Virus record (IMG/VR): IMGVR_UViG_3300022187_000025
Span: 1 to 64,000 of that record
DNA from: a virus
Direction: 5' to 3' (one strand)
DNA: 64,000 nucleotides
Positions 1 to 9,762 of this stretch are shown piece by piece. The notes under the pieces were generated by a model. That model was not told the DNA's origin. It ran no database searches and saw nothing but the letters and a program-made list of their open reading frames with translations. Both the position numbers and the translations under genes were made by a program. Position 1 is the stretch's first letter. Each line of letters starts with the position of its first letter.

Positions 1-1428
1 CGCTGTGAAGTCTTCAACTGTTACCGCTGCTGAATCCTCACTTGCGCTGCCTATTGCATTTGTAGCTGTCTCTCTGTAGAAGATAAAGCTATCGTCATCT
101 GCTGCTGTGACAGTGTACGTGCTGCCTATCTCTCCTGTTGCAACGTTATTGCGATACCACTCGCCTGCAAGGGTAGGTGTAGGATTGCCTGACCAAGTGC
201 CTTCTACCCGCGTCAGTACATCGTCAATCGTTGCAGGGTCATTACCTGTGATGCTAGGTGCGACTGTGTTGACTGGTGCTGTAAAGTCAGCAATTTGTAC
301 TGCATCAGATGTGGCAGTATTACTTCCTACAGCGTTTGAAGCTGTCTCAACATAAGTAATTTCAGCGTTATCGTCTGCCAGTGTAATTAAATATGTAGTA
401 CCTGTTTCTCCAGTAAATACTCCATTTCTAAACCACTGACCTCCAGTAACAGTTGGAGTAGGATTACCTACCCATGTACCTTCTGCTACAGTTAATGTGT
501 CACCTAATTGAACTGTTCCACTAATAACAGGTAACTGGCTATTTGTAGGTGCTGTAAATGTCTGAGCTGTAATATCGTTAGAGTCAGAAGTTGTGCTTCC
601 TTCTACGTTAACAGCAGTCTCAAGATAATCTATATCTGCACCAGAATCAGCCAGAGTAATATCGTAAGTTGTACCAGTAGCTCCCGGTATTGGTGTGCCA
701 TTTCTTCTCCACTGTCCACCTGTAATTGTAGCTGCTGGGACAGCATCGTAAACACCTTGGCTGGTACGTGTAAGCGTGCTTCCAAGGCTGGTGCTGCCAG
801 AAATAACTGGTGCTGTATCTACTGTAGGTGCGAGGCCAGCAATAGCGGCTGTCTGTGGAGCAGTAGCTGGTGTAGAACCTAAGCTATTTGTTGCAGTTAC
901 AATACAATCAATATTGCTGTCGTAATCAGCATCAAGTAATGTATATGTGCTGTTTGTTGCGCCAGATATGTTTACGCCATCTTTTCTCCATTGATATGTA
1001 AAGGTAATTGTAGCAACGCCTTGCCATGTGCCATTGCTTACAGTAAGTGTTTCCCTTACCGTGGTTGTACCAGTAATAGAAGGCAGAGTAAGGTTTAATG
1101 GATCGCCAAGGACTGGCCCAACTACATTTGAGCTTCTTGATCTGGAGCCTTCGTTGTCTGTTGCAGTAACTACGCAGTTGATATCTGCATCATCATCTGC
1201 TGCTACAAGTGTATAAGTAGATGATGTAGCTCCTGTAATATTGGCTCCGTTTCTTCTCCACTTATATGCATAAGTTATTGTGCCTACACCTGTCCAAGTA
1301 CCAGTAGTACAAGACAGTACTTCACCTCTTTCCGTTACTCCTGTTACAACTGGAGCTACGGTATTGACTGGCCCTGCACCTCCTACAGTGCGGAGCTTTG
1401 TTAATCCTATGCCAAGTCCTAGTGCCAT
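1..1428 (-). CDS. Multi-Ig-like repeat surface/tail adhesin, partial (C-terminus outside window)
   Basis: An uninterrupted reading frame runs from the ATG at 1428 off the left edge (about 475 codons seen). After a short MALGLGIGLTKLR leader it is built of about five imperfect repeats of 85-90 residues. Each has a GTW-x-G motif, a central W-[RY]-R-[ND]-G and a later D-[DS]-[DNS]-A-x-I-x-Y/C-x-x-T-A-x-N. This is the pattern of bacterial Ig-like domains found in phage fibres and adhesins. The start overlaps the stop of the upstream gene (TGATG). It is last in the virion operon, so a host-binding or virion-decorating role is inferred. No catalytic domain is visible in the part seen. Confidence 0.75.
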   Translation of the reverse strand, partial: MALGLGIGLTKLRTVGGAGPVNTVAPVVTGVTERGEVLSCTTGTWTGVGTITYAYKWRRNGANITGATSSTYTLVAADDDADINCVVTATDNEGSRSRSSNVVGPVLGDPLNLTLPSITGTTTVRETLTVSNGTWQGVATITFTYQWRKDGVNISGATNSTYTLLDADYDSNIDCIVTATNSLGSTPATAPQTAAIAGLAPTVDTAPVISGSTSLGSTLTRTSQGVYDAVPAATITGGQWRRNGTPIPGATGTTYDITLADSGADIDYLETAVNVEGSTTSDSNDITAQTFTAPTNSQLPVISGTVQLGDTLTVAEGTWVGNPTPTVTGGQWFRNGVFTGETGTTYLITLADDNAEITYVETASNAVGSNTATSDAVQIADFTAPVNTVAPSITGNDPATIDDVLTRVEGTWSGNPTPTLAGEWYRNNVATGEIGSTYTVTAADDDSFIFYRETATNAIGSASEDSAAVTVEDFTA

Positions 1429-2390
1429 CAGTTGTAATTGTTTATTAAGATTTGCTCAATACCAGACCGAGATGATGATTTATCTTCATTGTATACCAAG
1501 AAGCATTCAAATTTCATATCAGCATGATTAGAGTTTACATTACTTGCGCCTAAAACTAATCTTTCCCAATTATTATTACCAGAAGTCGTAACTCTTAAAA
1601 GGGTGTTAATATAAGCTTCTACTGTTTCTGGACTACCATATCTAAGAAGTGAAAAAACAATATCAGGTACGCCCGGACTAACACCAGTAGAAGCAAAAGT
1701 ATTTCCTGTAAAAACGCTATATTGTTGAGAACCAGTTGATAGTTTTACTAAAGTTATTCTGTCAGGAGTTCTTCCATCAAACACGCTATTTGTTTGACCA
1801 TTTTCAAACTGAAGCTTAAAGATGGTAAACAATGCCATATCTCCTGTGATACCCATTTCAAATGCGCCGCCTAAGCTTTCCATATAGTCATCTACACCAT
1901 CAAACTTTGCATATATTTTAAAATCCGTATCACTGTCTTTTAAAACTAATCCATCAGCATCAGTAAAAGCAGGTTGCCTTGAAGAATTAGTTTGTTCCAA
2001 ATGAGAGCCATTTCCTGACTGATCCCATATTCTGTATACAAAAGAATTTTTAGCAGCAGCACTTGCATTAGCCCAAGTCTCTACAACTGTTTCTTCCAGT
2101 ACTTCATCATAAGTAAAAGACCTCAAAACACCATCGCCTCTTCTTAATGTGACAGTCCAAGGACGTGCTGTTATCCCATCATTGGTAGTAGATGAAGGCA
2201 CGTTGTCAGTAGGTGGGCTATCCGCGTAAGAATCAAAAAAGAGTTCGTCTAATGCATAGGCAGCAGTTATACCTGTTTCATGCGCATTTAGGATAGCGTC
2301 TGTTTCATTCAACGCCGAGCGCAAAAACATCCCTAGCTGACTATAAGCAGCCAGCGGAAGGAAAAGTAATATGTAGATTAAGTGCCTCAT
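1428..2390 (-). CDS. Secreted/virion concanavalin-like (LamG-type) fibre protein
   Basis: 320 residues from the ATG at 2390, which overlaps the stop of the upstream fibre gene (TAATG); a TTG start nine bases earlier is possible but less likely. The N-terminus MRHLIYILLFLPLAAYSQ looks like a signal peptide. Around residues 115-165 the motif R-I-W-D-Q-S-G-N-G, then FDGVDDY, is typical of concanavalin A-like/arabinofuranosidase-type lectin modules seen in phage tail proteins. It sits between two fibre-like genes, so I infer a carbohydrate-binding tail component. A signal peptide on a virion gene is unusual and is shared with the neighbour at 2390-6577. Confidence 0.6.
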   Translation of the reverse strand: MRHLIYILLFLPLAAYSQLGMFLRSALNETDAILNAHETGITAAYALDELFFDSYADSPPTDNVPSSTTNDGITARPWTVTLRRGDGVLRSFTYDEVLEETVVETWANASAAAKNSFVYRIWDQSGNGSHLEQTNSSRQPAFTDADGLVLKDSDTDFKIYAKFDGVDDYMESLGGAFEMGITGDMALFTIFKLQFENGQTNSVFDGRTPDRITLVKLSTGSQQYSVFTGNTFASTGVSPGVPDIVFSLLRYGSPETVEAYINTLLRVTTSGNNNWERLVLGASNVNSNHADMKFECFLVYNEDKSSSRSGIEQILINNYN

Positions 2391-5300
2391 TATTTGCAAT
2401 AGAATCTAGAGTTCGTAGATGAGTAGTAGCAAGTAAAAAAATCAGAAGCTGTAAGTGACATTGGACTGGCAGCTTGTGGCATCTGTGTCTCATTTGCATA
2501 ATAAAAATTGCTGGGCCATCCAATCTCTTCCCCGTCTGCACCGATAAAGTGGAAAGTGTACACACCTCCGTTCTTTGGGTTCGTTACAGTTAAGTCTATT
2601 TGATCGTTTGTATCAGTAGAAGTTAGGCTTATTAGTTCAATGTGGTTTTGCTTGTTGCCTAAATTTACAGAATGCGTAGTTGCAGTTGGGCTTAATGTAG
2701 TGTCGTTAGGAGTTACAGCAATATCGTCTATAGCGTCTTGAACAGTAGTACTTGAAAGGCCACTGCTTGTTGTACTATAAGAGCTTTCTGCTGCTGTTAC
2801 AGTGCCGTCTGATAAATCAGATGGGATGTTTAATAAATCATCCCAATCATTAACTACTCTGGTTGTACCATTAGCTTGATACTGCAATTGGTTGTTATCA
2901 TAAAAAACCTCTCCATTAGAAGAAGGGCTATAAGTACCTGTAGCTTCAGGAAGGACTAATGCACCTCCGTCTGTCATACTTATGCCGGGAGTAGTCAATC
3001 CGTTTTTAATAATCTGGTCGTTAAGTATTAAAGGCTGAGTAAGTGTACTGGTTAAGAATTGATTGAAAGCTGCAATATTAGCTATGTTAGATATGTCAAT
3101 ACTAAAATCAGCAGCCCCATTTACTGTAATGTCAATCTCTTCATTTCCAGTATCTAACGTACCTGCTGTAGCTACACCATCTGGGTTACTTGAGCTAATA
3201 AAACGATCAAGCTTAACAGGAGCAACTTCATCAGTAGATGAATCAAAGCCTATTAAATAATCATACTCAGCTTGTGTTAAGCTATCGGCTACTTCAAAAT
3301 CCATAAAAATCAAATCTCCTTCAATTTCTAAAGAATCAGTTGTATTGCCAATTTTAATCATATCAGTTTCATTCCAAGTAAGTAAGGAACTACCTATAGC
3401 TGGAAGTCTTAAATCAGGGACAATCATATAACCGCTCCTATTCCCATCATCCAAACCAAAGCCATACACTTGGCCACTGCCATCAATCCAACGAAATATC
3501 AAACTATCCCCCGGAGCATTCGTACCATCTATTTCAAAAACGTGGTCAGTTAAATCCAATGTTGTTCTTTGAGTTAGTGTCCCTCCGAGATCAAAACTAC
3601 TGGAATTGTTTGTAATACCATTACCCGCTGTTATTGAATTTGCTGTTACATCGGAGTCAAGCTCATCAAGTGCATCTTTTACATTAGTTGCTGAAAGACC
3701 AGAATCTGCGTTGTCGTAGCTTACTTCTGCTGCTGTCTGATCGTCTGTACCAGTACCATCACCAAGACCTGCAAGGCTGATTGTATTTCCACTTGAAATA
3801 GATAAATTAGTTCCAGCAAGGCTTAAAGTCTGTAATTCATTTGAAGCATCTGCATCTGCATCATTGACTGCATCTGTAAAACTACCACCTCCATTAGATA
3901 GAGTTACAGTAGAACCTACCTTGCTAATAGTTTGTAATTCATTAGTTTCACTTTGGTCTACATTTGATAAATTTACAGTAAGCTCATTTATAGCACTACC
4001 TACATTAGTAGCAGATAAGCCTGATATGGAATTATCATAACTCACTTCAGATGCAGTTTGATCGTCTGTCCCCTCATTATCTATACCATCAGATAGACCA
4101 GTTGTACCTGTGAAATCTAAGCTTGTATAATTTCCATCAAAATCATCGCTTACATCAGTATCCCATCCTGAGAAACTAGGCATTAAATCTATGGAAGATA
4201 AATCAACATTAAAAGAACTTCCAGGAGAAGCTACATTTATTGTTAACAATTCAGTTCCTGAAGTAAAAGTACCTGACTCTGCTACTCCGTCAGAAGCACC
4301 TGATGCAATAGCTTGTAAATCAACTACTACCTCGTCAAGAGCTGTTTTTACATTTGTGGCATCTAGCCCTGATGCAGTATTATCGTAAGTTATATCAGCA
4401 GCAGTTTGACTTTCAATAATATCTAAAGTTATAATGTTTCCTGACTCATTTATTGTCATGTTAGAACCAACCTGAAGTGTTACATCAGTTGATCCAGAAG
4501 TGTTTGACCTAATAACTGATGTGTTCGATGCTCCCACGAGCACAGATAAACTTCCTTCATTGCTGATAGAGCCATCTACCTCAGATGTCAAATATGTAGA
4601 AGGGTCTGTCCCATTTATCGTGTTGACATTTGAAATGTCCTGAGTGTTGTTGATTTGAACACCTCCTATTGTAATATTATCAGTAAGAGTTACTACAGTA
4701 TTACTCGGTGTTGTTCCATTCCCATCGTAGATGCCATCTCCATCTGATCCTCCTTCTACGAGAGATTGCATATCAGAACCTATTTCCTGAAGTGCGCCTT
4801 CTATATTCCCACTTGTATAATAGCCAGATGCATCTTCTACTGGAATAATCCCTGCTTCAAGAAGTACGTTCTCCCATAAGCTATTTTGGTATCTTAGGAA
4901 TTGGCCTACTTCAAGGTTAGCTGTATCTATGTTTACGCCTGATACATCTTCAATCGCCGCAAACAAAGTAGGCCTTACAAACATAGTACCATTGTTTCCA
5001 GCAGATATAATAGCTGCAAATGGTATCTTTTGATTAGCTCCGGTAGGTTTAACCTTAGTATAACAGCCGGGGGTTGAAGCGTCCAGATATAAGATAATAG
5101 AGTCTCCCCATACTTCCGAATTACAGTTTAAGTCTGTATTATCATCGTCAAGCTCAATCCCTCTTACCTTGCCAAAAGGAGTGGCATATCCAACTTCATC
5201 ATTTAGTATCTCCTGAGTAGCTGCGCCAAAGTTGTAATACGAAGAATAGCTCCCGTCTGCAATTGCCGGAGCTACAAGTATTCTTCCTGAGTTACCTTCA

Positions 5301-6577
5301 GTGCCAACAAACCTAAGAGGTGTTCCATCTGGTATAGTAGAGCCTGTTTTGTTCTTAACAAGCACTGGCTGCTCTTGGCCAATTTGTAATACAGAGCCAT
5401 TAAGTAAGCCTAAGTCAAGTGTGCCTTCTTGGTCATTCCACGCTACTTCGCCTGGATTCTGTACTTCCTCTGTAGTGGAAGTATTAAAATATGCAATGTC
5501 TATGTCTGGAGTTAAGTCAATTTGTAGTTTCTGTAAGTAACTATTTGCATTTACAAACCAATAATCTCCTGTAGAATTATCCAATATAAGTCTTGAAACG
5601 TTTTTAACTAAAGAGTTTGAATCAGCAATAGTTGTTATGGTATCTATGGTATTTTCTTTAACCCATAATTTATGGGGTATATTTAAATCTCCAAAACCTG
5701 TTCTGGATGTGTAGTCATCTATATACTGAATACCACCGCCAAGTTGGTCAAAAAGTACCCCTTCTCTTGGGCTGGAGACTCCTACAGGTCCATACAGAGT
5801 TATTCCAAGAATATCATCTATAATAAACAAGCCTTGATCTGTAGTACTTTGTATCGCAAATCTATCAAAACCTGTAAGTGCCAACTGATTATCATTTGCA
5901 TTTATAAGTTTATTACCAGCGTTTACTTGTTGCTCAAAGTTCCTCATACCTGAAAAATAGTTGGTATTAGAAATTCTGATAAACAAACTATCATTGCTTA
6001 GTACAGTAGAAGGGCTAATACCTGATGCAGTATTAATACCTGTAAAGAACTCCATACCGTCTGCTAAAACAATAAACACACTGTCATTTCTAATAACATT
6101 AGAAGCGACTCCTGTAAGTGATAAACTGTCTAGTTGAAGCATATTGTGAGTTACAATGCACGCTTGTAAATCTTCAGGTAATTGATTAATATAAGGTATA
6201 AGCTTTAAAGTATCTGTTAAATCTACAAATGCAGCAACTCCTGTTGGTATAGTAGATAACTCTCCTGATAAATCTACTGCTGTACCCTGAATAACTGTAT
6301 TTCTTGCAAGTGGTTGCTGTATTTCTGTAATATTAGTAACAGGTAATTGATAGCATTTACCATCTGTAGCTACTATAATATTCAAGTTAGTATTTGTAGT
6401 ATCAAAGCCTGTACCAATAGTGTTGTTTCTAAAGATACCCTTAAAGTTAAAGTTAGGGCTTGAGCCACCAGTACGTGTAATAGGGCTTAGATAACCATTA
6501 AGTATGGTATCTAGCTGTTGAGCTTCAATAGATGTAAAACTCAATAATGCAATCAGTATGTATAAATATCTTTTCAT
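2390..6577 (-). CDS. Giant tail fibre / tail spike-like protein with repeats
   Basis: 1395 residues, the longest gene seen without an insertion. It opens with a signal-like segment MKRYLYILIALLSFTSIEA. From about residue 730 to 1290 there are four copies of a module with the core A-[AS]-[ED]-[VI]-[ST]-Y-D-N, S-G-L-[SD]-[AS]-T-[NT]-V and A-[IL]-D-[ED]; such GLxATNVqxAiDeL repeats are common in trimeric phage fibres. Composition is rich in Ser, Thr, Asn and Asp with few charged helices, as expected for beta-structured fibre. The start abuts the stop of the gene at 6578. Host receptor binding is inferred from family resemblance and from its place in the virion operon. Confidence 0.7.
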   Translation of the reverse strand: MKRYLYILIALLSFTSIEAQQLDTILNGYLSPITRTGGSSPNFNFKGIFRNNTIGTGFDTTNTNLNIIVATDGKCYQLPVTNITEIQQPLARNTVIQGTAVDLSGELSTIPTGVAAFVDLTDTLKLIPYINQLPEDLQACIVTHNMLQLDSLSLTGVASNVIRNDSVFIVLADGMEFFTGINTASGISPSTVLSNDSLFIRISNTNYFSGMRNFEQQVNAGNKLINANDNQLALTGFDRFAIQSTTDQGLFIIDDILGITLYGPVGVSSPREGVLFDQLGGGIQYIDDYTSRTGFGDLNIPHKLWVKENTIDTITTIADSNSLVKNVSRLILDNSTGDYWFVNANSYLQKLQIDLTPDIDIAYFNTSTTEEVQNPGEVAWNDQEGTLDLGLLNGSVLQIGQEQPVLVKNKTGSTIPDGTPLRFVGTEGNSGRILVAPAIADGSYSSYYNFGAATQEILNDEVGYATPFGKVRGIELDDDNTDLNCNSEVWGDSIILYLDASTPGCYTKVKPTGANQKIPFAAIISAGNNGTMFVRPTLFAAIEDVSGVNIDTANLEVGQFLRYQNSLWENVLLEAGIIPVEDASGYYTSGNIEGALQEIGSDMQSLVEGGSDGDGIYDGNGTTPSNTVVTLTDNITIGGVQINNTQDISNVNTINGTDPSTYLTSEVDGSISNEGSLSVLVGASNTSVIRSNTSGSTDVTLQVGSNMTINESGNIITLDIIESQTAADITYDNTASGLDATNVKTALDEVVVDLQAIASGASDGVAESGTFTSGTELLTINVASPGSSFNVDLSSIDLMPSFSGWDTDVSDDFDGNYTSLDFTGTTGLSDGIDNEGTDDQTASEVSYDNSISGLSATNVGSAINELTVNLSNVDQSETNELQTISKVGSTVTLSNGGGSFTDAVNDADADASNELQTLSLAGTNLSISSGNTISLAGLGDGTGTDDQTAAEVSYDNADSGLSATNVKDALDELDSDVTANSITAGNGITNNSSSFDLGGTLTQRTTLDLTDHVFEIDGTNAPGDSLIFRWIDGSGQVYGFGLDDGNRSGYMIVPDLRLPAIGSSLLTWNETDMIKIGNTTDSLEIEGDLIFMDFEVADSLTQAEYDYLIGFDSSTDEVAPVKLDRFISSSNPDGVATAGTLDTGNEEIDITVNGAADFSIDISNIANIAAFNQFLTSTLTQPLILNDQIIKNGLTTPGISMTDGGALVLPEATGTYSPSSNGEVFYDNNQLQYQANGTTRVVNDWDDLLNIPSDLSDGTVTAAESSYSTTSSGLSSTTVQDAIDDIAVTPNDTTLSPTATTHSVNLGNKQNHIELISLTSTDTNDQIDLTVTNPKNGGVYTFHFIGADGEEIGWPSNFYYANETQMPQAASPMSLTASDFFTCYYSSTNSRFYCK

Positions 6578-7159
6578 CTACTTCCAATCAAATTGAAGAA
6601 TATGGTTTGAAAAGTTCAAATTACCAAATCTAAGTGATATACTAGGGTTTGTACTATTACCTATACCTACGATGTCTACAGATGGGTTATTATCCTGATC
6701 TACTGAATAAGGATTACTAATACTTGGATTACCAAAATCTGCTAGTGTAGAACTAATCTTAGTTATAACCGGAGTAACAATATGTGAACTGGATGTATTA
6801 CCTGGAATACCTGCTCCTCTAAAAGTAATAGTTCTATATCCATCTACTACATTACTGTCAGTACCATGTACAATAAAACTCAAAGGCCTTTGTAAACAAG
6901 TAATAGTAACTTGTTCGTCACTGGCTCCACTCAGGTTTATAGTAGGTTTTTTATCAAAGTACTTAACATAAACTTTTGTAGTGCCTTCTGTAAGCAATAA
7001 CTCATAATCTGTTTCCTGATAAGTAATAATGTCGCTCTGGTCAATTCCATCCTGTACCATAGAGTATAGGCTTTTTACAGGTGGGTTAGGGCCAGCTATA
7101 GCTTCATTATTATTTTCTTCAAGAATAACAAACTTCTTTATGTAATATTGCTTACTCAT
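6578..7159 (-). CDS. Unrecognised virion-operon protein
   Basis: 193 residues, no recognised family. It is beta-rich in appearance, with many short hydrophobic stretches broken by Ser/Thr/Asn and one Cys near residue 88. It ends next to the fibre gene start without a gap, so the two are probably co-translated. A hairpin terminator lies just upstream (7165-7206), suggesting that this fibre unit has its own promoter or is reached by read-through. A tail or fibre-attachment role is a guess from position only. Confidence 0.6.
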   Translation of the reverse strand: MSKQYYIKKFVILEENNNEAIAGPNPPVKSLYSMVQDGIDQSDIITYQETDYELLLTEGTTKVYVKYFDKKPTINLSGASDEQVTITCLQRPLSFIVHGTDSNVVDGYRTITFRGAGIPGNTSSSHIVTPVITKISSTLADFGNPSISNPYSVDQDNNPSVDIVGIGNSTNPSISLRFGNLNFSNHILQFDWK

Positions 7160-7164
7160 TGTTT

Positions 7165-7206
7165 CCTTTAAAGTAGAAAGGAGAGGTTTTATACCTCCCC
7201 TCTCTT
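7165..7206 (-). terminator. Hairpin terminator after the 598-residue virion gene
   Basis: On the minus strand, 28 bases past the stop at 7234, a GAGAGG/CCTCTC stem with inner AGGT/ACCT pairing is followed by a T-rich run. It separates the capsid/connector unit from the fibre unit. Confidence 0.55.
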
Positions 7207-7233
7207 TTATTAAAACAGTTGCTTATGAAACTC

Positions 7234-9030
7234 TTATGCAAAGTAAGTAGAGCTGGTAGCATCACCGAGCAATTCTACACCTACATTTGAGCTTAACCAA
7301 GGTTTCAGGATTGCTTCAAGATCAGTAGTAGTGTTAGAAGCATTAGTAGATGCTGTAATACCAGATGCTACAGTAGCAGTTGCACTGTCATCTGTAGCTG
7401 GTACAAGAATCCATACTCTCTTCTGAACCTCCTGATCTACAGTCAATGTACGCTCATCATCAGTGTAATCAATGACGTATGCAGTGTAATTAGTAGCTGC
7501 ATTAATATAATTTGGTGCAGTAATTACTTCATCTGCATGACCAGTCTGCTGGAGTGTACCAGTAAATCCGAATGCCCGTCTGTCATATCTAACCTTAAGC
7601 AGTGTGCCTTGTCCATAGCCTTCAAAGCTATTAGAACCAGTAGTCAGTGTAGGCTTAGGGCTAATTTGGAACTGCTCTCCAAACTGTACATCTACACGCA
7701 TCAGTGTTTCAGCAATACCGTCGAATCCAACAGCACGTCTTTGTGGAAGACCTACAATTACAAAAGCATCCTTGTTGGTGTTAGTAGCACCTGCGAGTGT
7801 ACCAGAGGCTGGAGCTAGTTCAAATTCGCCTCCAGCATCAGTATCTTCAGTAAATACAATAGAGTTACCAGCAGTACCTGCATTAGCTTGCTTAGCAGTA
7901 ACTACAACAGTAGTAGCAGTAGCTACAGCAGTAACGTCAGCATTAGCAACAGTATTTGTACCATAAGTAGTACCAGGAGTGCCAGTACCATTAATAGCAG
8001 CAGCAAGATTGCTAAGACTTGTAGCAAGGTCTACACCAAGATCTACATTGTTTGCAGTAGTGCCTGGAGCTGCTACAAAAGTATAAGTTTCATCACCAAT
8101 AGTTACTGCATCGTTAGCAGTAAAGTTACCAGTAGCAGTAAGTGTACCAGTAGCAAGTGTACCGTCTCCAGCTGTGTCCAGATCAACTACTTCAAGAGTA
8201 GATGTAGCTGTAACAGTAGAGTTAGCAATCAGCTGATTAAATGCTTCAAGCATTGCCTTAGTAACAGTTGCAGAGTAAGTAGTACCACCTACTTTCAGGA
8301 ATGGAACTGTGTCTCCTACCTCAATAGTACCAAGAGTAACACCACCTGTATTGCTACCTGTAGTATTAATGGCAAAGCTAACGAAGTCTTTGTTACCTCT
8401 GCGCTCAGCATTATTGAAGAGTTTAGAGTTCAAATTCAGGCTTTGTACCATATTGGTAATCAGCCAGTCCAGCTTAGAGTCTACAGTAGTTACTGTAAAG
8501 TCAGGAGTAGTAATTACTACAGGAAGCTGTTCTACATTAGAACCATAGTCTCTGTCATTACGACGGCTACGGAACTCAAGGAATGCAGCATAGTCTTTGG
8601 AGCTAAGTACACCAGCATCAGTCATTCCAGAAAACAACTTAGAGCTAAGTACAGGAGTAGCTGCTACCTGTGCAGTAAAGCTCTTAACTGTATTTCTACG
8701 AATAATACCAGACTTTACATAGGAAGGGTCTTCATTGAACCAACCATAAAGCTCAGAAGTATCAGCAGAACTGGGAGTTCCCTGTACAATACGAATAGCA
8801 GGTACATCAGAGCTATCGTTAGCAGCTGAGCCAGCAGGATCATTAGTAGAGCTTAGGAAGTCACCTGGGTTCAAGTGTGGTTGAGCAGCAGTGGCTGCAA
8901 TTACTCCAAGCTGACCATTAGCAATATTTACTGATTGTCCTGCGCTTGAAATATTACCAGATTTAGCAAGAGCCTGATCGCCAGAAGCTACCAAAAACAC
9001 TTCACTAAATTTTTGATTAGTACGTTTCAT
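7234..9030 (-). CDS. Abundant-type virion protein with inserted beta-rich domain
   Basis: 598 residues. The protein falls into three parts: residues 1-290, an Ala/Thr/Gly-rich insert at about 294-416, and 417-598. The insert has the pattern D-A-V-T-I-G-x-x-T-Y-T-F-V followed by N-L-A-A-A-I-N-G and a G-T-x-Y-G-T block. This module recurs in many phage capsid, tube and tail proteins as an Ig-like or decoration domain. It is followed by a terminator and preceded, with only 12 bases between, by a connector-like gene. A tail-barrel, decoration or second major structural protein are all possible. Confidence 0.6.
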   Translation of the reverse strand: MKRTNQKFSEVFLVASGDQALAKSGNISSAGQSVNIANGQLGVIAATAAQPHLNPGDFLSSTNDPAGSAANDSSDVPAIRIVQGTPSSADTSELYGWFNEDPSYVKSGIIRRNTVKSFTAQVAATPVLSSKLFSGMTDAGVLSSKDYAAFLEFRSRRNDRDYGSNVEQLPVVITTPDFTVTTVDSKLDWLITNMVQSLNLNSKLFNNAERRGNKDFVSFAINTTGSNTGGVTLGTIEVGDTVPFLKVGGTTYSATVTKAMLEAFNQLIANSTVTATSTLEVVDLDTAGDGTLATGTLTATGNFTANDAVTIGDETYTFVAAPGTTANNVDLGVDLATSLSNLAAAINGTGTPGTTYGTNTVANADVTAVATATTVVVTAKQANAGTAGNSIVFTEDTDAGGEFELAPASGTLAGATNTNKDAFVIVGLPQRRAVGFDGIAETLMRVDVQFGEQFQISPKPTLTTGSNSFEGYGQGTLLKVRYDRRAFGFTGTLQQTGHADEVITAPNYINAATNYTAYVIDYTDDERTLTVDQEVQKRVWILVPATDDSATATVASGITASTNASNTTTDLEAILKPWLSSNVGVELLGDATSSTYFA

Positions 9031-9042
9031 TTAATTTGAAAT

Positions 9043-9762
9043 TTAAGTTATGTCATTAAGTTTATCCTTTCCAAGTTGGTATCTATTTGTATTTAGATAA
9101 ATCCGACTTGTTTCCTGTACTGCAATATCTACAAGAATATCGTGATAATCTACAGGTAGGTCACATTCTTGTTTAGGCTTTGTTGGTGGATTAGGATTTT
9201 CTGCTGTAGGAATTTCCGTATACGTACCAATACAAATCTTAGCTGGGTCTTTAATATAAGTCAGTTTGACTGACTGAATATCGAAGACTCCATTATGATA
9301 CATATAGAGTTTATTAGCTCTAATAGTACCAGGAATGTTTCTAAACTTTCTATTAGCTTTTCTATGGAAGTTCTTAAGTACAGATGATAAATCACCATGC
9401 TGCTCTATAGTAATACCTACATCTCCACAGATAGGGTCTACTGCAAAAGCTGATACAAAATATCTATAGTCATTAGGTAGATTAGCATAATCAATATTGC
9501 TATCTACATCTATACTATTTATTGTACCAGTTTCAGGATAGCTAACAACCAGAGTCTGAAGCATATCAATCATCTGTTGATTTACTTCAAACCCTACATC
9601 GTAGTTCTTAGGATTTCTTCCTGTGCCAAATATGTACATATACTCATTGACAGCAGAATTTAGTGTCTGATCTATTTCTACATCAGTAAATCCTTTACGA
9701 TGGTTGTTAGCTTGTTTATCCCAACGTCTTTTAAATTCAAAGTGCAGTTCTTCAACCTTCAA
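9043..9762 (-). CDS. Head-tail connector/ring-like protein (putative)
   Basis: 239 residues. The only usable start is a TTG at 9762, because the frame is closed just upstream and the next Met is at residue 42; it overlaps the preceding gene by 11 bases. The N-terminus has helical, charged character (FKRRWDKQAN, then F-T-D-V-E-I-D-Q-T-L-N-S-A). The middle, around DYANLPNDYRYF, resembles connector proteins of the P22 gp4 / T7 gp11 type by general layout and by position after the capsid. There is no motif that proves this. Confidence 0.45.
   Translation of the reverse strand: MKVEELHFEFKRRWDKQANNHRKGFTDVEIDQTLNSAVNEYMYIFGTGRNPKNYDVGFEVNQQMIDMLQTLVVSYPETGTINSIDVDSNIDYANLPNDYRYFVSAFAVDPICGDVGITIEQHGDLSSVLKNFHRKANRKFRNIPGTIRANKLYMYHNGVFDIQSVKLTYIKDPAKICIGTYTEIPTAENPNPPTKPKQECDLPVDYHDILVDIAVQETSRIYLNTNRYQLGKDKLNDIT

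Noticed and set aside
7888-8829. 313-codon plus-strand frame, Ser/Tyr/Asn-rich
   Set aside because: Antisense shadow of the Ala/Thr/Gly-rich virion protein at 7234-9030; composition is an artefact of its codons and there is no start context.
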